From assembly GCA_005884705.1 (NCBI GenBank), contig VBAF01000052.1:1-11073 (forward strand): DNA of 11,073 nucleotides, written 5' to 3'. Under the pieces are notes generated by a model. It was given only the letters and a program-made list of their open reading frames with translations, was not told the origin of the DNA and made no database searches. The DNA comes from Alphaproteobacteria bacterium. Its GTDB lineage: Bacteria > Pseudomonadota > Alphaproteobacteria > Reyranellales > Reyranellaceae. Shown here piece by piece: positions 1 to 6,782 of the stretch. Both the position numbers and the translations under genes were made by a program. The first letter of the stretch is position 1; the number at the start of each line of letters is the position of its first letter.

Positions 1-1
1 G

Positions 2-94
2 GAAACCGATCCCGCGCGCTGCGAGCCCTTTGCGGCGCTACTGGTCGGCCCGTTCCTTGACGCCATAGCGGCCGATCCCGATATCGGGAGCTGA
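2..94 (+). CDS. possible C-terminal end of an upstream gene (partial)
   Basis: Reading from base 2, an open frame of 30 codons ends at a TGA at 92-94. It contains the stretch PFAALLVGPFLDAIAADPDI. That stop lies 18 nt before the oligoendopeptidase ATG, the spacing expected of an upstream operon member. About three quarters of the codons end in G or C, which fits coding but is not decisive in DNA this GC-rich. I recognise no family. It could equally be non-coding leader sequence. Confidence 0.3.
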   Translation, partial: ETDPARCEPFAALLVGPFLDAIAADPDIGS

Positions 95-96
95 TC

Positions 97-104
97 GAAG
101 GAGA
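97..104 (+). promoter_or_regulatory. ribosome binding site of the oligoendopeptidase gene
   Basis: The purine-rich GAAGGAGA ends 8 nt before the ATG at 113 and is a good match to the anti-Shine-Dalgarno sequence. It supports the start at 113. Confidence 0.6.
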
Positions 105-112
105 GTGAGTAC

Positions 113-1882
113 ATGAACGCCGTCCTGGGTGACCTGCCGACCTGGAACCTGAGCGACCTCTATTCCAGCCCGACCGGCACGGATCTCGAAACCGATCTCG
201 CGCGCGCCACCCAGGACGCCGACGCCTTCGCCAAGGACTATGACGGCAAGGTCGCCGGCCTCGACGGCAAGACCCTGGGCGCCGCGGTGGCCAGCTTCGA
301 GGTGCTGTCGGACCTGATGGGCCGCATCGGCTCCTACGCCCAGCTTTACTACGCCCAGGACCAGGCCGATCCCAAGCGCGGGCAATTCGCGCAGAACGTG
401 TCGGAGAAGCTGACCGACATCGGCTCGACGCTGCTGTTCTTCCGGCTCGAGCTGAACAAGATCGAGGACGGCGACCTTGCCAAGAAGCTCGAGGATCCGG
501 CGCTCGCGAAGTATGCGCCGTGGCTGCGCGACGTGCGGCTGTTGCGTCCGCACCAGCTCTCCGACGAGCTCGAGAAGTTCCAGCACGACCAGTCGGTGGT
601 CGGCAGCAGCGCCTGGTCGCGGCTGTTCGACGAGACCATCGCGCGGCTGCGCTACCCGTTCCGCAACGAGATGCTGAGCGAGCCGCAGATCCTCGACAAG
701 CTCTCGAGCAAGGACGCCGAGGTGCGCAAGGACGCGGCCAAGTCCTTCGGCAAGGTGCAGGGCGACAACATCGCGGTCTTCTCCCTGGTCATGAACACCC
801 TGATCAAGGACAAGGAGATCGACGATCGCTGGCGCAAATATCCGCGGCCGCAATCGTTCCGCAACCTCGCCAACGTGGTCGAGGACGAGGTGGTCGATGC
901 GCTCGCGTCGGCGGTGAAGGCGGCCTATCCGCGGCTCGCGCACCGCTACTACACGCTCAAGGCCAAATGGTTCGGCGTCGACAAGATGCCGTATTGGGAC
1001 CGCAACGCGCCGCTGCCCGAGCACGACGATCGCCTGATCCCCTGGCGCGACGCCGAGAAGATCGTGCTCGACGCCTACGGCGCCTTCTCGCCCGAGCTCG
1101 CGTCGGTCGGCGCCAGGTTCTTCGGCGCGGGCTGGATCGATGCGCCGGCACGGCCGGGCAAGTCGCCCGGCGCCTTCGCCCATCCGACGGTGCCGTCGGC
1201 GCATCCCTATCTGCTGCTGAACTACCAAGGCAAGGTGCGGGACGTCATGACGCTCGCCCACGAGCTCGGCCATGGCGTGCATCAGGTGCTGGCGGCGCGG
1301 CAGGGCCCGCTGATGGCCGACACGCCGCTGACGCTCGCGGAGACCGCCTCGGTGTTCGGCGAGATGCTGACCTTCCAGTCGCTGCTCAAGACCGCGCCGG
1401 ACGCCAGCACCCGCAAGGCGATGCTCGCGGCCAAGGTCGAGGACATGCTGAACACGGTGGTCCGCCAGATCGCCTTCTACGACTTCGAATCGCGCCTCCA
1501 CGAGGAACGGCGCAAGGGCGAGCTGACGCCCGACCGGATCGGCGAGATCTGGCTGGCGGTGCAGAGCGAGAGCCTGGGCCCGGCCTTCACCTTCGACGAC
1601 GAGTACAAGCACTACTGGTCCTACGTCGGCCACTTCATCCATTCGCCGTTCTACGTCTACGCCTACGCCTTCGGCGATTGCCTGGTGAACTCGCTCTATG
1701 CCGCCTACCAGGCCGGCCTGCCGGACTTCCAGGGCAAGTATCTCGACATGCTGAGGGCGGGTGGCGTGAAGCGGCACAAGGAGCTGCTGGCGCCGTTCGG
1801 CCTCGATGCCTCCGATCCGGCTTTCTGGGACAAGGGGTTGGGCGTGATCGCGGGCTTCGTCGACGAACTCGAAAAGTTCTGA
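113..1882 (+). CDS. pepF: M3 family oligoendopeptidase (PepF type)
   Basis: This 589-residue protein is a cytoplasmic zinc metallopeptidase of family M3, which cleaves short peptides. The zinc site is visible: HELGH at residues 383-387 (two His ligands and the catalytic Glu) and the third ligand Glu410 in LAETASVF, 23 residues downstream. A conserved late segment with His507, His510 and several Tyr (HFIHSPFYVYAYAFG, 507-521) matches the substrate-binding tyrosine/histidine region of the family. The N-terminal half is the helical oligopeptidase F domain. There is no signal peptide or membrane segment. Length is normal for bacterial PepF-like enzymes (about 590-620). The ATG is supported by a Shine-Dalgarno sequence at 97-104 and an N-terminus containing the typical WNLSDLY. 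The stop lies 3 nt before the ABC1 kinase gene, so the two are probably co-transcribed. Family assignment is firm; the peptide substrates are unknown. Confidence 0.95.
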   Translation: MNAVLGDLPTWNLSDLYSSPTGTDLETDLARATQDADAFAKDYDGKVAGLDGKTLGAAVASFEVLSDLMGRIGSYAQLYYAQDQADPKRGQFAQNVSEKLTDIGSTLLFFRLELNKIEDGDLAKKLEDPALAKYAPWLRDVRLLRPHQLSDELEKFQHDQSVVGSSAWSRLFDETIARLRYPFRNEMLSEPQILDKLSSKDAEVRKDAAKSFGKVQGDNIAVFSLVMNTLIKDKEIDDRWRKYPRPQSFRNLANVVEDEVVDALASAVKAAYPRLAHRYYTLKAKWFGVDKMPYWDRNAPLPEHDDRLIPWRDAEKIVLDAYGAFSPELASVGARFFGAGWIDAPARPGKSPGAFAHPTVPSAHPYLLLNYQGKVRDVMTLAHELGHGVHQVLAARQGPLMADTPLTLAETASVFGEMLTFQSLLKTAPDASTRKAMLAAKVEDMLNTVVRQIAFYDFESRLHEERRKGELTPDRIGEIWLAVQSESLGPAFTFDDEYKHYWSYVGHFIHSPFYVYAYAFGDCLVNSLYAAYQAGLPDFQGKYLDMLRAGGVKRHKELLAPFGLDASDPAFWDKGLGVIAGFVDELEKF

Positions 1883-1885
1883 ACC

Positions 1886-3235
1886 ATGGCCGACGACGAA
1901 GGCCCTTCGCTGGGCGGTCGGCTCGGCCGCTACGCACGCGTCGGCGCCTCGGTCGGCGGCTTGGCGGCGCGGCTCGCCGGCGAGCGCTATCTCGGCTGGA
2001 CGCTCGACCGCGACAAGCACGCGGCCGACCTCAAGAGCGCACTGGGCGGGCTGAAGGGCCCGCTGATGAAGGCGGCGCAGCTTCTCGCCACCATTCCCGA
2101 CGCCTTGCCGCCGGAGTACGCCCGCGAACTTGCGCAGCTTCAGGCCAACGCGCCAGCGATGGGCTGGGCTTTCGTGAAGCGGCGCATGGCGACCGAGCTC
2201 GGACCCGATTGGCAGGTAAAGTTCGCGCACTTCGACAAGGAAGCCTCGTTCGCTGCCTCGCTCGGCCAGGTCCACCACGCGGTCCTGCCCGCCAATCATC
2301 CGCTTGGGGGCCGTGAGGTGGCGGCCAAGCTGCAGTATCCCGACATGGCCTCGGCGCTCGAGGCCGACCTCGACCAGCTCAAGGTGGTGTTCGCCGTCGG
2401 CCAGCGCTTCGACCCGGCGATCCGCACCGACGAGATCCAGGCCGAGATCCGCACCCGCCTGCGCGAGGAGCTCGACTATCGCCGCGAAGCCAAGCACGTC
2501 GCGCTCTATCGCGACATGCTGCGCGACGAACCCGCCGTGCATGTGCCCGATACCGTGCCGGACTACTCGACCGACCGGCTGCTCACCATGAGCTGGCTCG
2601 AGGGCGAGCCGCTGCTGAACTGGAAGACGCGCAGCCAGGAGGAACGCGATGCGCTGGCCGTCAACATGTTCCGCGCCTGGTATTTGCCGTTCTATTTCCA
2701 CGGCGTGATCCACGGCGACCCGCATCTCGGCAACTACAGCGTCCGGCCCGACGGTTCGGTCAACCTGATGGATTTCGGCTGCGTGCGCGTCTTTCCGCCG
2801 CGTTTCGTTCGCGGCTCGATCGAGCTTTATCGCGCCCTCATGAGCAACGACCTCGACCGCGCCGTGGCGGCCTACGAGGACTGGGGGTTCGGCGGGCTGA
2901 GCCGCGACATGATCGCGGCGCTGAACCGCTGGGCCGCGTTCCTCTACGGCCCCCTGATGGACGACCGTCCGCGCCGCCTGACCGAAGGCATGGCCGAGGG
3001 CCACGGCCGTGGCATGGCCCAGAACGTGTTCGGCGAGCTGCGCCGGCTGGGTGGCGTGCGGCCGCCGCGCGAGTTCGTGTTCATGGACCGTGCCGCGATC
3101 GGGCTCGGCTCGGTGTTCATCCATCTGCGCGCCTCGATCAATTGGCACCGCCTGTTCGAGAGCTTGATCGAGGGCTTCGACGTCGAGGCTCTGGCGGCCC
3201 GCCAGCAGGAAGCGCTGGCGCGCGCGGGCCTGTAG
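1886..3235 (+). CDS. ABC1/AarF/UbiB-family atypical kinase
   Basis: This 449-residue protein belongs to the ABC1 (UbiB/ADCK) protein-kinase-like family, whose members support quinone biosynthesis or lipid homeostasis, probably through ATPase rather than classical kinase activity. Visible motifs, in order, are a KxGQ-equivalent that reads KAAQ (62-65), the alanine-rich loop FAASLGQVH (122-130) that replaces the glycine loop, the ATP-binding Lys148 in VAAKLQYP, the catalytic loop HGDPHLGN (276-283) and the metal-binding DFG (Asp296). There is no obvious C-terminal transmembrane pair as in E. coli UbiB, so it may be soluble or peripheral. Start: ATG 3 nt after the peptidase stop, with no strong Shine-Dalgarno, which suggests translational coupling. 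Its stop abuts the next gene's ATG. Whether it is the ubiquinone UbiB of this organism cannot be told from the sequence, so I give no symbol. Confidence 0.9.
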   Translation: MADDEGPSLGGRLGRYARVGASVGGLAARLAGERYLGWTLDRDKHAADLKSALGGLKGPLMKAAQLLATIPDALPPEYARELAQLQANAPAMGWAFVKRRMATELGPDWQVKFAHFDKEASFAASLGQVHHAVLPANHPLGGREVAAKLQYPDMASALEADLDQLKVVFAVGQRFDPAIRTDEIQAEIRTRLREELDYRREAKHVALYRDMLRDEPAVHVPDTVPDYSTDRLLTMSWLEGEPLLNWKTRSQEERDALAVNMFRAWYLPFYFHGVIHGDPHLGNYSVRPDGSVNLMDFGCVRVFPPRFVRGSIELYRALMSNDLDRAVAAYEDWGFGGLSRDMIAALNRWAAFLYGPLMDDRPRRLTEGMAEGHGRGMAQNVFGELRRLGGVRPPREFVFMDRAAIGLGSVFIHLRASINWHRLFESLIEGFDVEALAARQQEALARAGL

Positions 3236-4165
3236 ATGAACATCCTCATGACAGGCTCGTCGGGCTGGCTCGGCCAGCACCTGGTGCCGCGGCTCAAGCG
3301 CGGCGGCCACACGGTGATCGGCCTCGATCCGGTGGTCGGCCCTCACACCGATATCGTCGGCACGGTTGCCGACCGCGACACCGTGCGCAAGGCGATCCGC
3401 GACCACCGCATCCAGGGCATCGTCCATGCCGGCGCGCTGCACAAGCCGCATGTCGCGACCCACGATGCCACGCGCTTCATCGAGACCAATATCCAGGGCA
3501 CGCTCAACCTCCTGCAGGAAGCGGCGGCGCCGGGCTCGACCGTCGACCGTTTCGTCTTCACCTCGACCACTTCGCTGATGATCTCCCAGCAGATCCGCGA
3601 GGCGCACAAGCGCGGCGCCGACCAGGCGTTCTGGATCGACGAGGAGATGGGGACGCTCGAGCCGCGCAACATCTACGGCGTCAGCAAGCTCTCGGCCGAG
3701 CATCTCTGCCGCATGGTGCACGACGCCAGCGGCCTGCCGATCGTCATCCTGCGCACCGCCCGCTTCTTTCCCGAGGAAGACGACATGGCGCAGGAGATCA
3801 TCCAGTCCGGTCCCAACACCAAGGCCAACGAGTTCCTGTTCCGCCGCCTCACCGTGCAGGACGCGGCCTCCGCCCACATCGCGGCGCTCGACAGGGCGCC
3901 GCAGATCGGCTTCGACACCTTCATCATCTCGGCGCTGACGCCGTTTAGCCCGGAGGACTGCGAGCAGCTCATGGAATACGCGCCGCTCGTGGTGCACCGC
4001 TATTTCCTGCGCTATCGCGAGATCTACGCCCGCCGCGGCTGGACGATGTTCGACTACATCGACCGGGTCTACGATTCGAACAAGGCGATGCGCCGCATGG
4101 GCTTCGTCTGCCAGACCGACTTCGGCGACATCCTCACCCAACTCGACCGCGAGGATGGGATTTAG
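3236..4165 (+). CDS. NAD(P)-dependent epimerase/dehydratase (extended SDR)
   Basis: This 309-residue protein is an extended short-chain dehydrogenase/reductase, the superfamily of nucleotide-sugar epimerases, dehydratases and related reductases. The Rossmann signature TGSSGWLG is at 6-13, with Asp31 at the end of strand 2, which favours NAD over NADP. The catalytic set is Ser/Thr at 110-113 (TSTTS) and Tyr147-xxx-Lys151 (YGVSK). The central part also shows the usual NIQGTLNLL (85-93) and LRTARFFPE. The C-terminal part (240-309) is short and rich in Tyr and Arg, and gives no substrate clue. The ATG directly follows the preceding TAG (gap 0), so translation is probably coupled to the ABC1 kinase. 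The TAG stop shares four bases (4162-4165) with the stop of the opposing TPP-enzyme stub. The fold is certain; the substrate is unknown. Confidence 0.9.
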   Translation: MNILMTGSSGWLGQHLVPRLKRGGHTVIGLDPVVGPHTDIVGTVADRDTVRKAIRDHRIQGIVHAGALHKPHVATHDATRFIETNIQGTLNLLQEAAAPGSTVDRFVFTSTTSLMISQQIREAHKRGADQAFWIDEEMGTLEPRNIYGVSKLSAEHLCRMVHDASGLPIVILRTARFFPEEDDMAQEIIQSGPNTKANEFLFRRLTVQDAASAHIAALDRAPQIGFDTFIISALTPFSPEDCEQLMEYAPLVVHRYFLRYREIYARRGWTMFDYIDRVYDSNKAMRRMGFVCQTDFGDILTQLDREDGI

Positions 4166-4332
4166 TCTTCCGGCACTGCCGGCGTTGGATGGATCACTCG
4201 CAAGCGGTCGGCGGCGTGGTAGAAGGCATCGATCATGGAGGCGTTGTGCAAGCCGGGCAGGGCATGGACCGTGTCGAGGCCATGGCGCAGCAGGGTTTGG
4301 AGCGTGGCTTCGGCAGTGCTGAGGCGAGGCAT
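4162..4332 (-). pseudogene. truncated thiamine-pyrophosphate enzyme (N-terminal stub)
   Basis: This minus-strand frame of 56 residues matches the start of thiamine-pyrophosphate-dependent enzymes of the acetolactate synthase/benzoylformate decarboxylase type. It has the opening STAEATLQTLLRHGLDTV, the LPGLHN loop (25-30), and DAFYHAADRLRVIHP (35-49). In intact relatives this is followed at once by a RHEQGA-like block carrying the Glu that activates the cofactor, and then about 500 more residues. Here the frame instead gives TPAVPED and a TAA. The catalytic Glu, the middle domain and the PP-binding domain are all missing. The start codon (CAT at 4330-4332 on the plus strand) keeps a good Shine-Dalgarno (GGAGA on the minus strand, 4339-4343), so a short peptide might still be made. 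The missing part is not elsewhere in the window. Its stop overlaps the SDR stop by 4 nt, so the break lies close to that gene's end. A deletion or an assembly join is the likely explanation. Confidence 0.75.
4170..4182. terminator. possible short hairpin after the SDR gene
   Basis: CCGGC, a 3-nt loop ACT and GCCGG form a perfect 5-bp stem starting 5 nt after the SDR stop. No T-run follows on either strand, so a classical intrinsic terminator is unlikely. A stem this short can arise by chance in GC-rich DNA. Confidence 0.25.
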
Positions 4333-4371
4333 GCTGGGTCTCCATCGGGAGCAGGGAAGGCGATCAAGGCG

Positions 4372-5028
4372 ATGCGCGTGATTCTCGCCGTGGTGCTGCT
4401 GGTCGGCGCGCTGGCGCTGCTGTTCGTGCTGGTGGCCTGGCTCGCCGAGCGCCGGCTGGAGCGCCTCGCCGCGCCCTATCTCGCCGCCGACCCCGCCGCG
4501 CTCCCCGATGTCGAGGTGGCGCTGGTGCTGGGTGCCGCGCCGATCGGGCCAGAGGGCGGGCCCAACCGCTACCTCGAATACCGCCTCGATGCCGCGGCGG
4601 CGCTGTGGCGCGCCGGCAAGGTGAAGTACCTGCTGGCGAGCGGCGACAGACGCGGCGGCGGCTACGACGAGCCCACTGCAATGCGCGCCGGCCTGATCGC
4701 GCGCGGCGTGCCGGCGTCCGCGATCTATCGAGACTTTGCCGGGGTGCGCACGCGCGATTCCGTCCTGCGTGCCGGGTCGGTCTACGGCCAGCGCCGCCTG
4801 ATCGTCGTCAGCCAGGGCTTTCACGCCGCGCGCGCGGTTTTCCTGGCGCGGCAGGAAGGCATCGAGACGTGGGGCCTGGAGGCGCGCGACGTCACGCGGG
4901 CCTACAGCATCTTCACCGAGCTGCGGCGCTACCCGTCGGCGCTGCGCGCCTACTACGACGTCTGGTTCGACACGCCGCCGCGCCATGCCGGCCCCGCCAT
5001 CGCCATCGGCGTCGACCCGCCCAACTGA
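4372..5028 (+). CDS. SanA/YdcF-family (DUF218) membrane-anchored protein, copy 1
   Basis: This 218-residue protein resembles E. coli SanA, an inner-membrane-anchored DUF218 protein needed for normal envelope barrier function; the biochemical activity is unsettled. One N-terminal transmembrane segment (about residues 3-24) is followed by the DUF218 domain, expected on the periplasmic side. The domain shows VALVLGAAPIG (49-59), LLASGD (87-92), Glu100, RTRDS (126-130) and the SQGFH motif (147-151), all aligning with SanA positions. I chose the ATG at 4372 because the hydrophobic anchor begins directly there. The open frame extends upstream to 4189, but that part lies antisense to the TPP stub and looks non-coding. 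GGGAAGG at 4354-4360 is a plausible, slightly distant Shine-Dalgarno. The TGA overlaps the ATG of the second copy by one base, so the pair is translationally coupled. Confidence 0.85.
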   Translation: MRVILAVVLLVGALALLFVLVAWLAERRLERLAAPYLAADPAALPDVEVALVLGAAPIGPEGGPNRYLEYRLDAAAALWRAGKVKYLLASGDRRGGGYDEPTAMRAGLIARGVPASAIYRDFAGVRTRDSVLRAGSVYGQRRLIVVSQGFHAARAVFLARQEGIETWGLEARDVTRAYSIFTELRRYPSALRAYYDVWFDTPPRHAGPAIAIGVDPPN

Positions 5029-5669
5029 TGAAGCCGCTCCGTCTCCTGATGCTCGGCACGGGGCTGGCCGCCCTCGCGATCGGCGCGTTCCTGACCGTGG
5101 CCGCGATGGCGCGCGCCTCGATCGACGCCTGGAGCGCCTATGTGCTGGACGAGGGGCAGCAACTGCCCAAGGTCGATGTCGTCCTCGTGCTCGGCACTTC
5201 GCCCCACGGCATGCGCGGCCAGGATCACTGGACGCTGTCCCATCGCATGAATCGGGCGGCCGGCCTGTGGCACGGCGGCCAGGCCAACCGCTTCCTGGTC
5301 AGCGGCATCCGCATCGGCGACAGCTACGACGAGGCGGCGAGCATGCGCGACGAGCTGGTGGCGCGCGGCGTGCCGAAGGAGGCCATCGAGCTCGACTCCC
5401 TCGGCAATCGCACCTGGGATTCGGTGGTGCGCGCCCGCTACGTCTTCGGCAAGCGGCGGCTGCTGATCGTCTCGCAAGGCGATCACCTGGCGCGGGCGAT
5501 TTTTCTCGCACGCCACATCGGCATCGAGGCCTGGGGCGTGGCCGCGCGCGGCGCCAACTACGAGGGCGTGTACGGCGAGGTGGTCCGCGACGTGACCAGT
5601 CTGGCTGCCTATTACGACGTGGTGAAGGGACCGGCGGCCGCGGTCATCGCAGCCGTCCGGCCCCATTGA
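5028..5669 (+). CDS. SanA/YdcF-family (DUF218) membrane-anchored protein, copy 2
   Basis: This 213-residue protein is a paralogue of its upstream neighbour. It has an N-terminal hydrophobic segment (about residues 5-27) and then the DUF218 domain with VVLVLGTSPHG (51-61), LVSG (90-93), Glu102, NRTWDS (127-132) and SQGDH (149-153). The two copies share the layout and motifs but are clearly diverged, for example SQGFH against SQGDH, so the duplication is not recent. The ATG overlaps the TGA of copy 1 (TGATG, 5026-5030), typical of coupled translation. The last 26 bp overlap the 3' end of the opposing dehydrogenase gene. A role in envelope integrity is inferred from SanA only. Confidence 0.85.
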   Translation: MKPLRLLMLGTGLAALAIGAFLTVAAMARASIDAWSAYVLDEGQQLPKVDVVLVLGTSPHGMRGQDHWTLSHRMNRAAGLWHGGQANRFLVSGIRIGDSYDEAASMRDELVARGVPKEAIELDSLGNRTWDSVVRARYVFGKRRLLIVSQGDHLARAIFLARHIGIEAWGVAARGANYEGVYGEVVRDVTSLAAYYDVVKGPAAAVIAAVRPH

Positions 5670-6639
5670 CCGCCAGGTCGCGCAGCTCCGGCACCGGCGA
5701 CACGACCGGCTTGCCGTCGAAATGGTTGTCGAGGTTCTGGCGCACCAGCCGGGTCATTCGGCGCTGCGCATGCTCGGTGCCGCCGCCGAAATGCGGCGTC
5801 ATCACCAGGTTGTCGAGGCCGAGCAGCTCGGTGCCCTCGTAGGGTTCTTCGTCATAGACATCGAGCGCCGCGCCCTCGATCACCTTGTCGCGCAGCGCCG
5901 CGGCGAGGTCGGCTTCGTTGACTGCCCAGCCGCGCGAGATGTTCACCACATGGCCGCGCGGGCCCAGCGCCTTCAGCACCTCGGCGTTGATGATGTGCCG
6001 GTTCGAGGCATCCGAGCGCAGGCAGACGAGCAGGTAGTCGCACCAGGTCGCGAGCTCCATCACGTTGGGGAAATAGCGGTAGTCGACGTCGCCGCGCTTG
6101 CTGCGGTTGCAATAGCCGATCTCGACGTCGAAGCCCTTGATGCGCTTGACGAACTCGAGGCCGATCGCGCCCAGCCCCAGGATGCCGACCTTGCCGCCGG
6201 TCAGGCCGGCGATCGCGCCGAAGCGGTTGGGGATGCGCTTGGTCCATTCGCCGCGATGGATCATCTTGTCCGCACGCACGATGCGCCGCGTCGAGGCGAG
6301 TAGGATGCCGAGCGCCATCTCGGCGACGTCGGGCGCGTTGGCGTCGGCGCCGTGCGTCACAATGATGTTGCGCTTGCGCGCGGCGGCGAGATCGACCCGC
6401 TCGTAGCCGGTGCCGTAGCAGCAGAACAGCGAAAGCCGCGGCAGCGCCTCGATCAGTGCCGCGCTGAGGCCGACGCTGCCGGTGCTGACGATCGCCTGCA
6501 CCTTGTCGGCCGCGCCCGGTGGGATGTGCGCAGGCGTGGGCTTGTCCATGTGGCCGGCGATCTCGTAGCGCTCGCCGATGGTGGCCAGCATGGTCTTGGT
6601 GAAGTTGAAGCCGGTCAGGATCACGGGACGGTCAGGCAT
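5644..6639 (-). CDS. D-isomer-specific 2-hydroxyacid dehydrogenase
   Basis: This 331-residue cytoplasmic oxidoreductase belongs to the D-2-hydroxyacid dehydrogenase family, whose members include glyoxylate/hydroxypyruvate reductases. The nucleotide-binding motif GLGAIG is at 155-160. After strand 2 comes NRSKR (178-182) rather than an acidic residue, which points to NADPH preference. The catalytic triad is complete: Arg236 in NISRG, Glu265 in DEEP and His283 in TPHFGGGTEH. The substrate-loop segment YGTGYERVD (75-83) is also typical. Length is normal. The ATG is the complement of 6637-6639; only a weak ribosome site (AGG) precedes it. The gene runs divergently from the transhydrogenase operon, with 143 bp between, and converges on the second SanA-like gene with a 26-bp overlap. 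Reduction of glyoxylate or hydroxypyruvate is a reasonable guess; the exact substrate cannot be read from the sequence. Confidence 0.93.
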   Translation of the reverse strand: MPDRPVILTGFNFTKTMLATIGERYEIAGHMDKPTPAHIPPGAADKVQAIVSTGSVGLSAALIEALPRLSLFCCYGTGYERVDLAAARKRNIIVTHGADANAPDVAEMALGILLASTRRIVRADKMIHRGEWTKRIPNRFGAIAGLTGGKVGILGLGAIGLEFVKRIKGFDVEIGYCNRSKRGDVDYRYFPNVMELATWCDYLLVCLRSDASNRHIINAEVLKALGPRGHVVNISRGWAVNEADLAAALRDKVIEGAALDVYDEEPYEGTELLGLDNLVMTPHFGGGTEHAQRRMTRLVRQNLDNHFDGKPVVSPVPELRDLAVNGAGRLR

Positions 6640-6782
6640 GGCTTGGGCCTAACACGCGTGCGTCATGCGCGTAAATGCACAACCTCCCGCGCGACGAAAA
6701 ACCGGCTTGGCAAAGAACAGATCGCTGTGCAAGGTGCGCCGCACCAAACCGCGCCTCCAACAGAAATCCTTTCCAGCGCTCC
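6640..6782. promoter_or_regulatory. divergent intergenic region with small palindromes
   Basis: This 143-bp stretch separates the divergent dehydrogenase and transhydrogenase genes and is less GC-rich than its surroundings, so it should carry both promoters. I see the 8-bp palindrome CACGCGTG (6653-6660), a nearby ACGCG/CGCGT inverted pair (6654-6658 and 6668-6672), and GGTGC-GCC-GCACC (6733-6745). A TTGGCA at 6707-6712 could be a -35 element, but no good -10 follows at the usual distance. No riboswitch fold is evident. No clear Shine-Dalgarno precedes the ATG at 6783. Promoter and operator assignments remain guesses. Confidence 0.35.

Noticed and set aside
38..4345. A 1435-codon open frame on the minus strand opposite the peptidase, kinase and SDR genes
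   Set aside because: Its translation is Arg/Glu/His/Ala/Val-rich with no family resemblance, and it mirrors codon usage of the sense genes. Long antisense frames are expected when third positions are mostly G or C.
4189..4371. N-terminal extension of the first SanA-like protein from an ATG at 4189
   Set aside because: This part is antisense to the TPP-enzyme stub and has no SanA similarity. The membrane anchor begins exactly at 4372.
5629..5645. GACCG/CGGTC inverted repeat near the convergent gene ends
   Set aside because: A 5-bp stem with a 7-nt loop inside coding sequence, without a T-run. Such repeats are common by chance at this GC content.
6675..6782. N-terminal extension of pntAA
   Set aside because: The 36 extra residues are Arg/Cys-rich with no family match. 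Residue numbering from 6783 coincides with R. rubrum dI.
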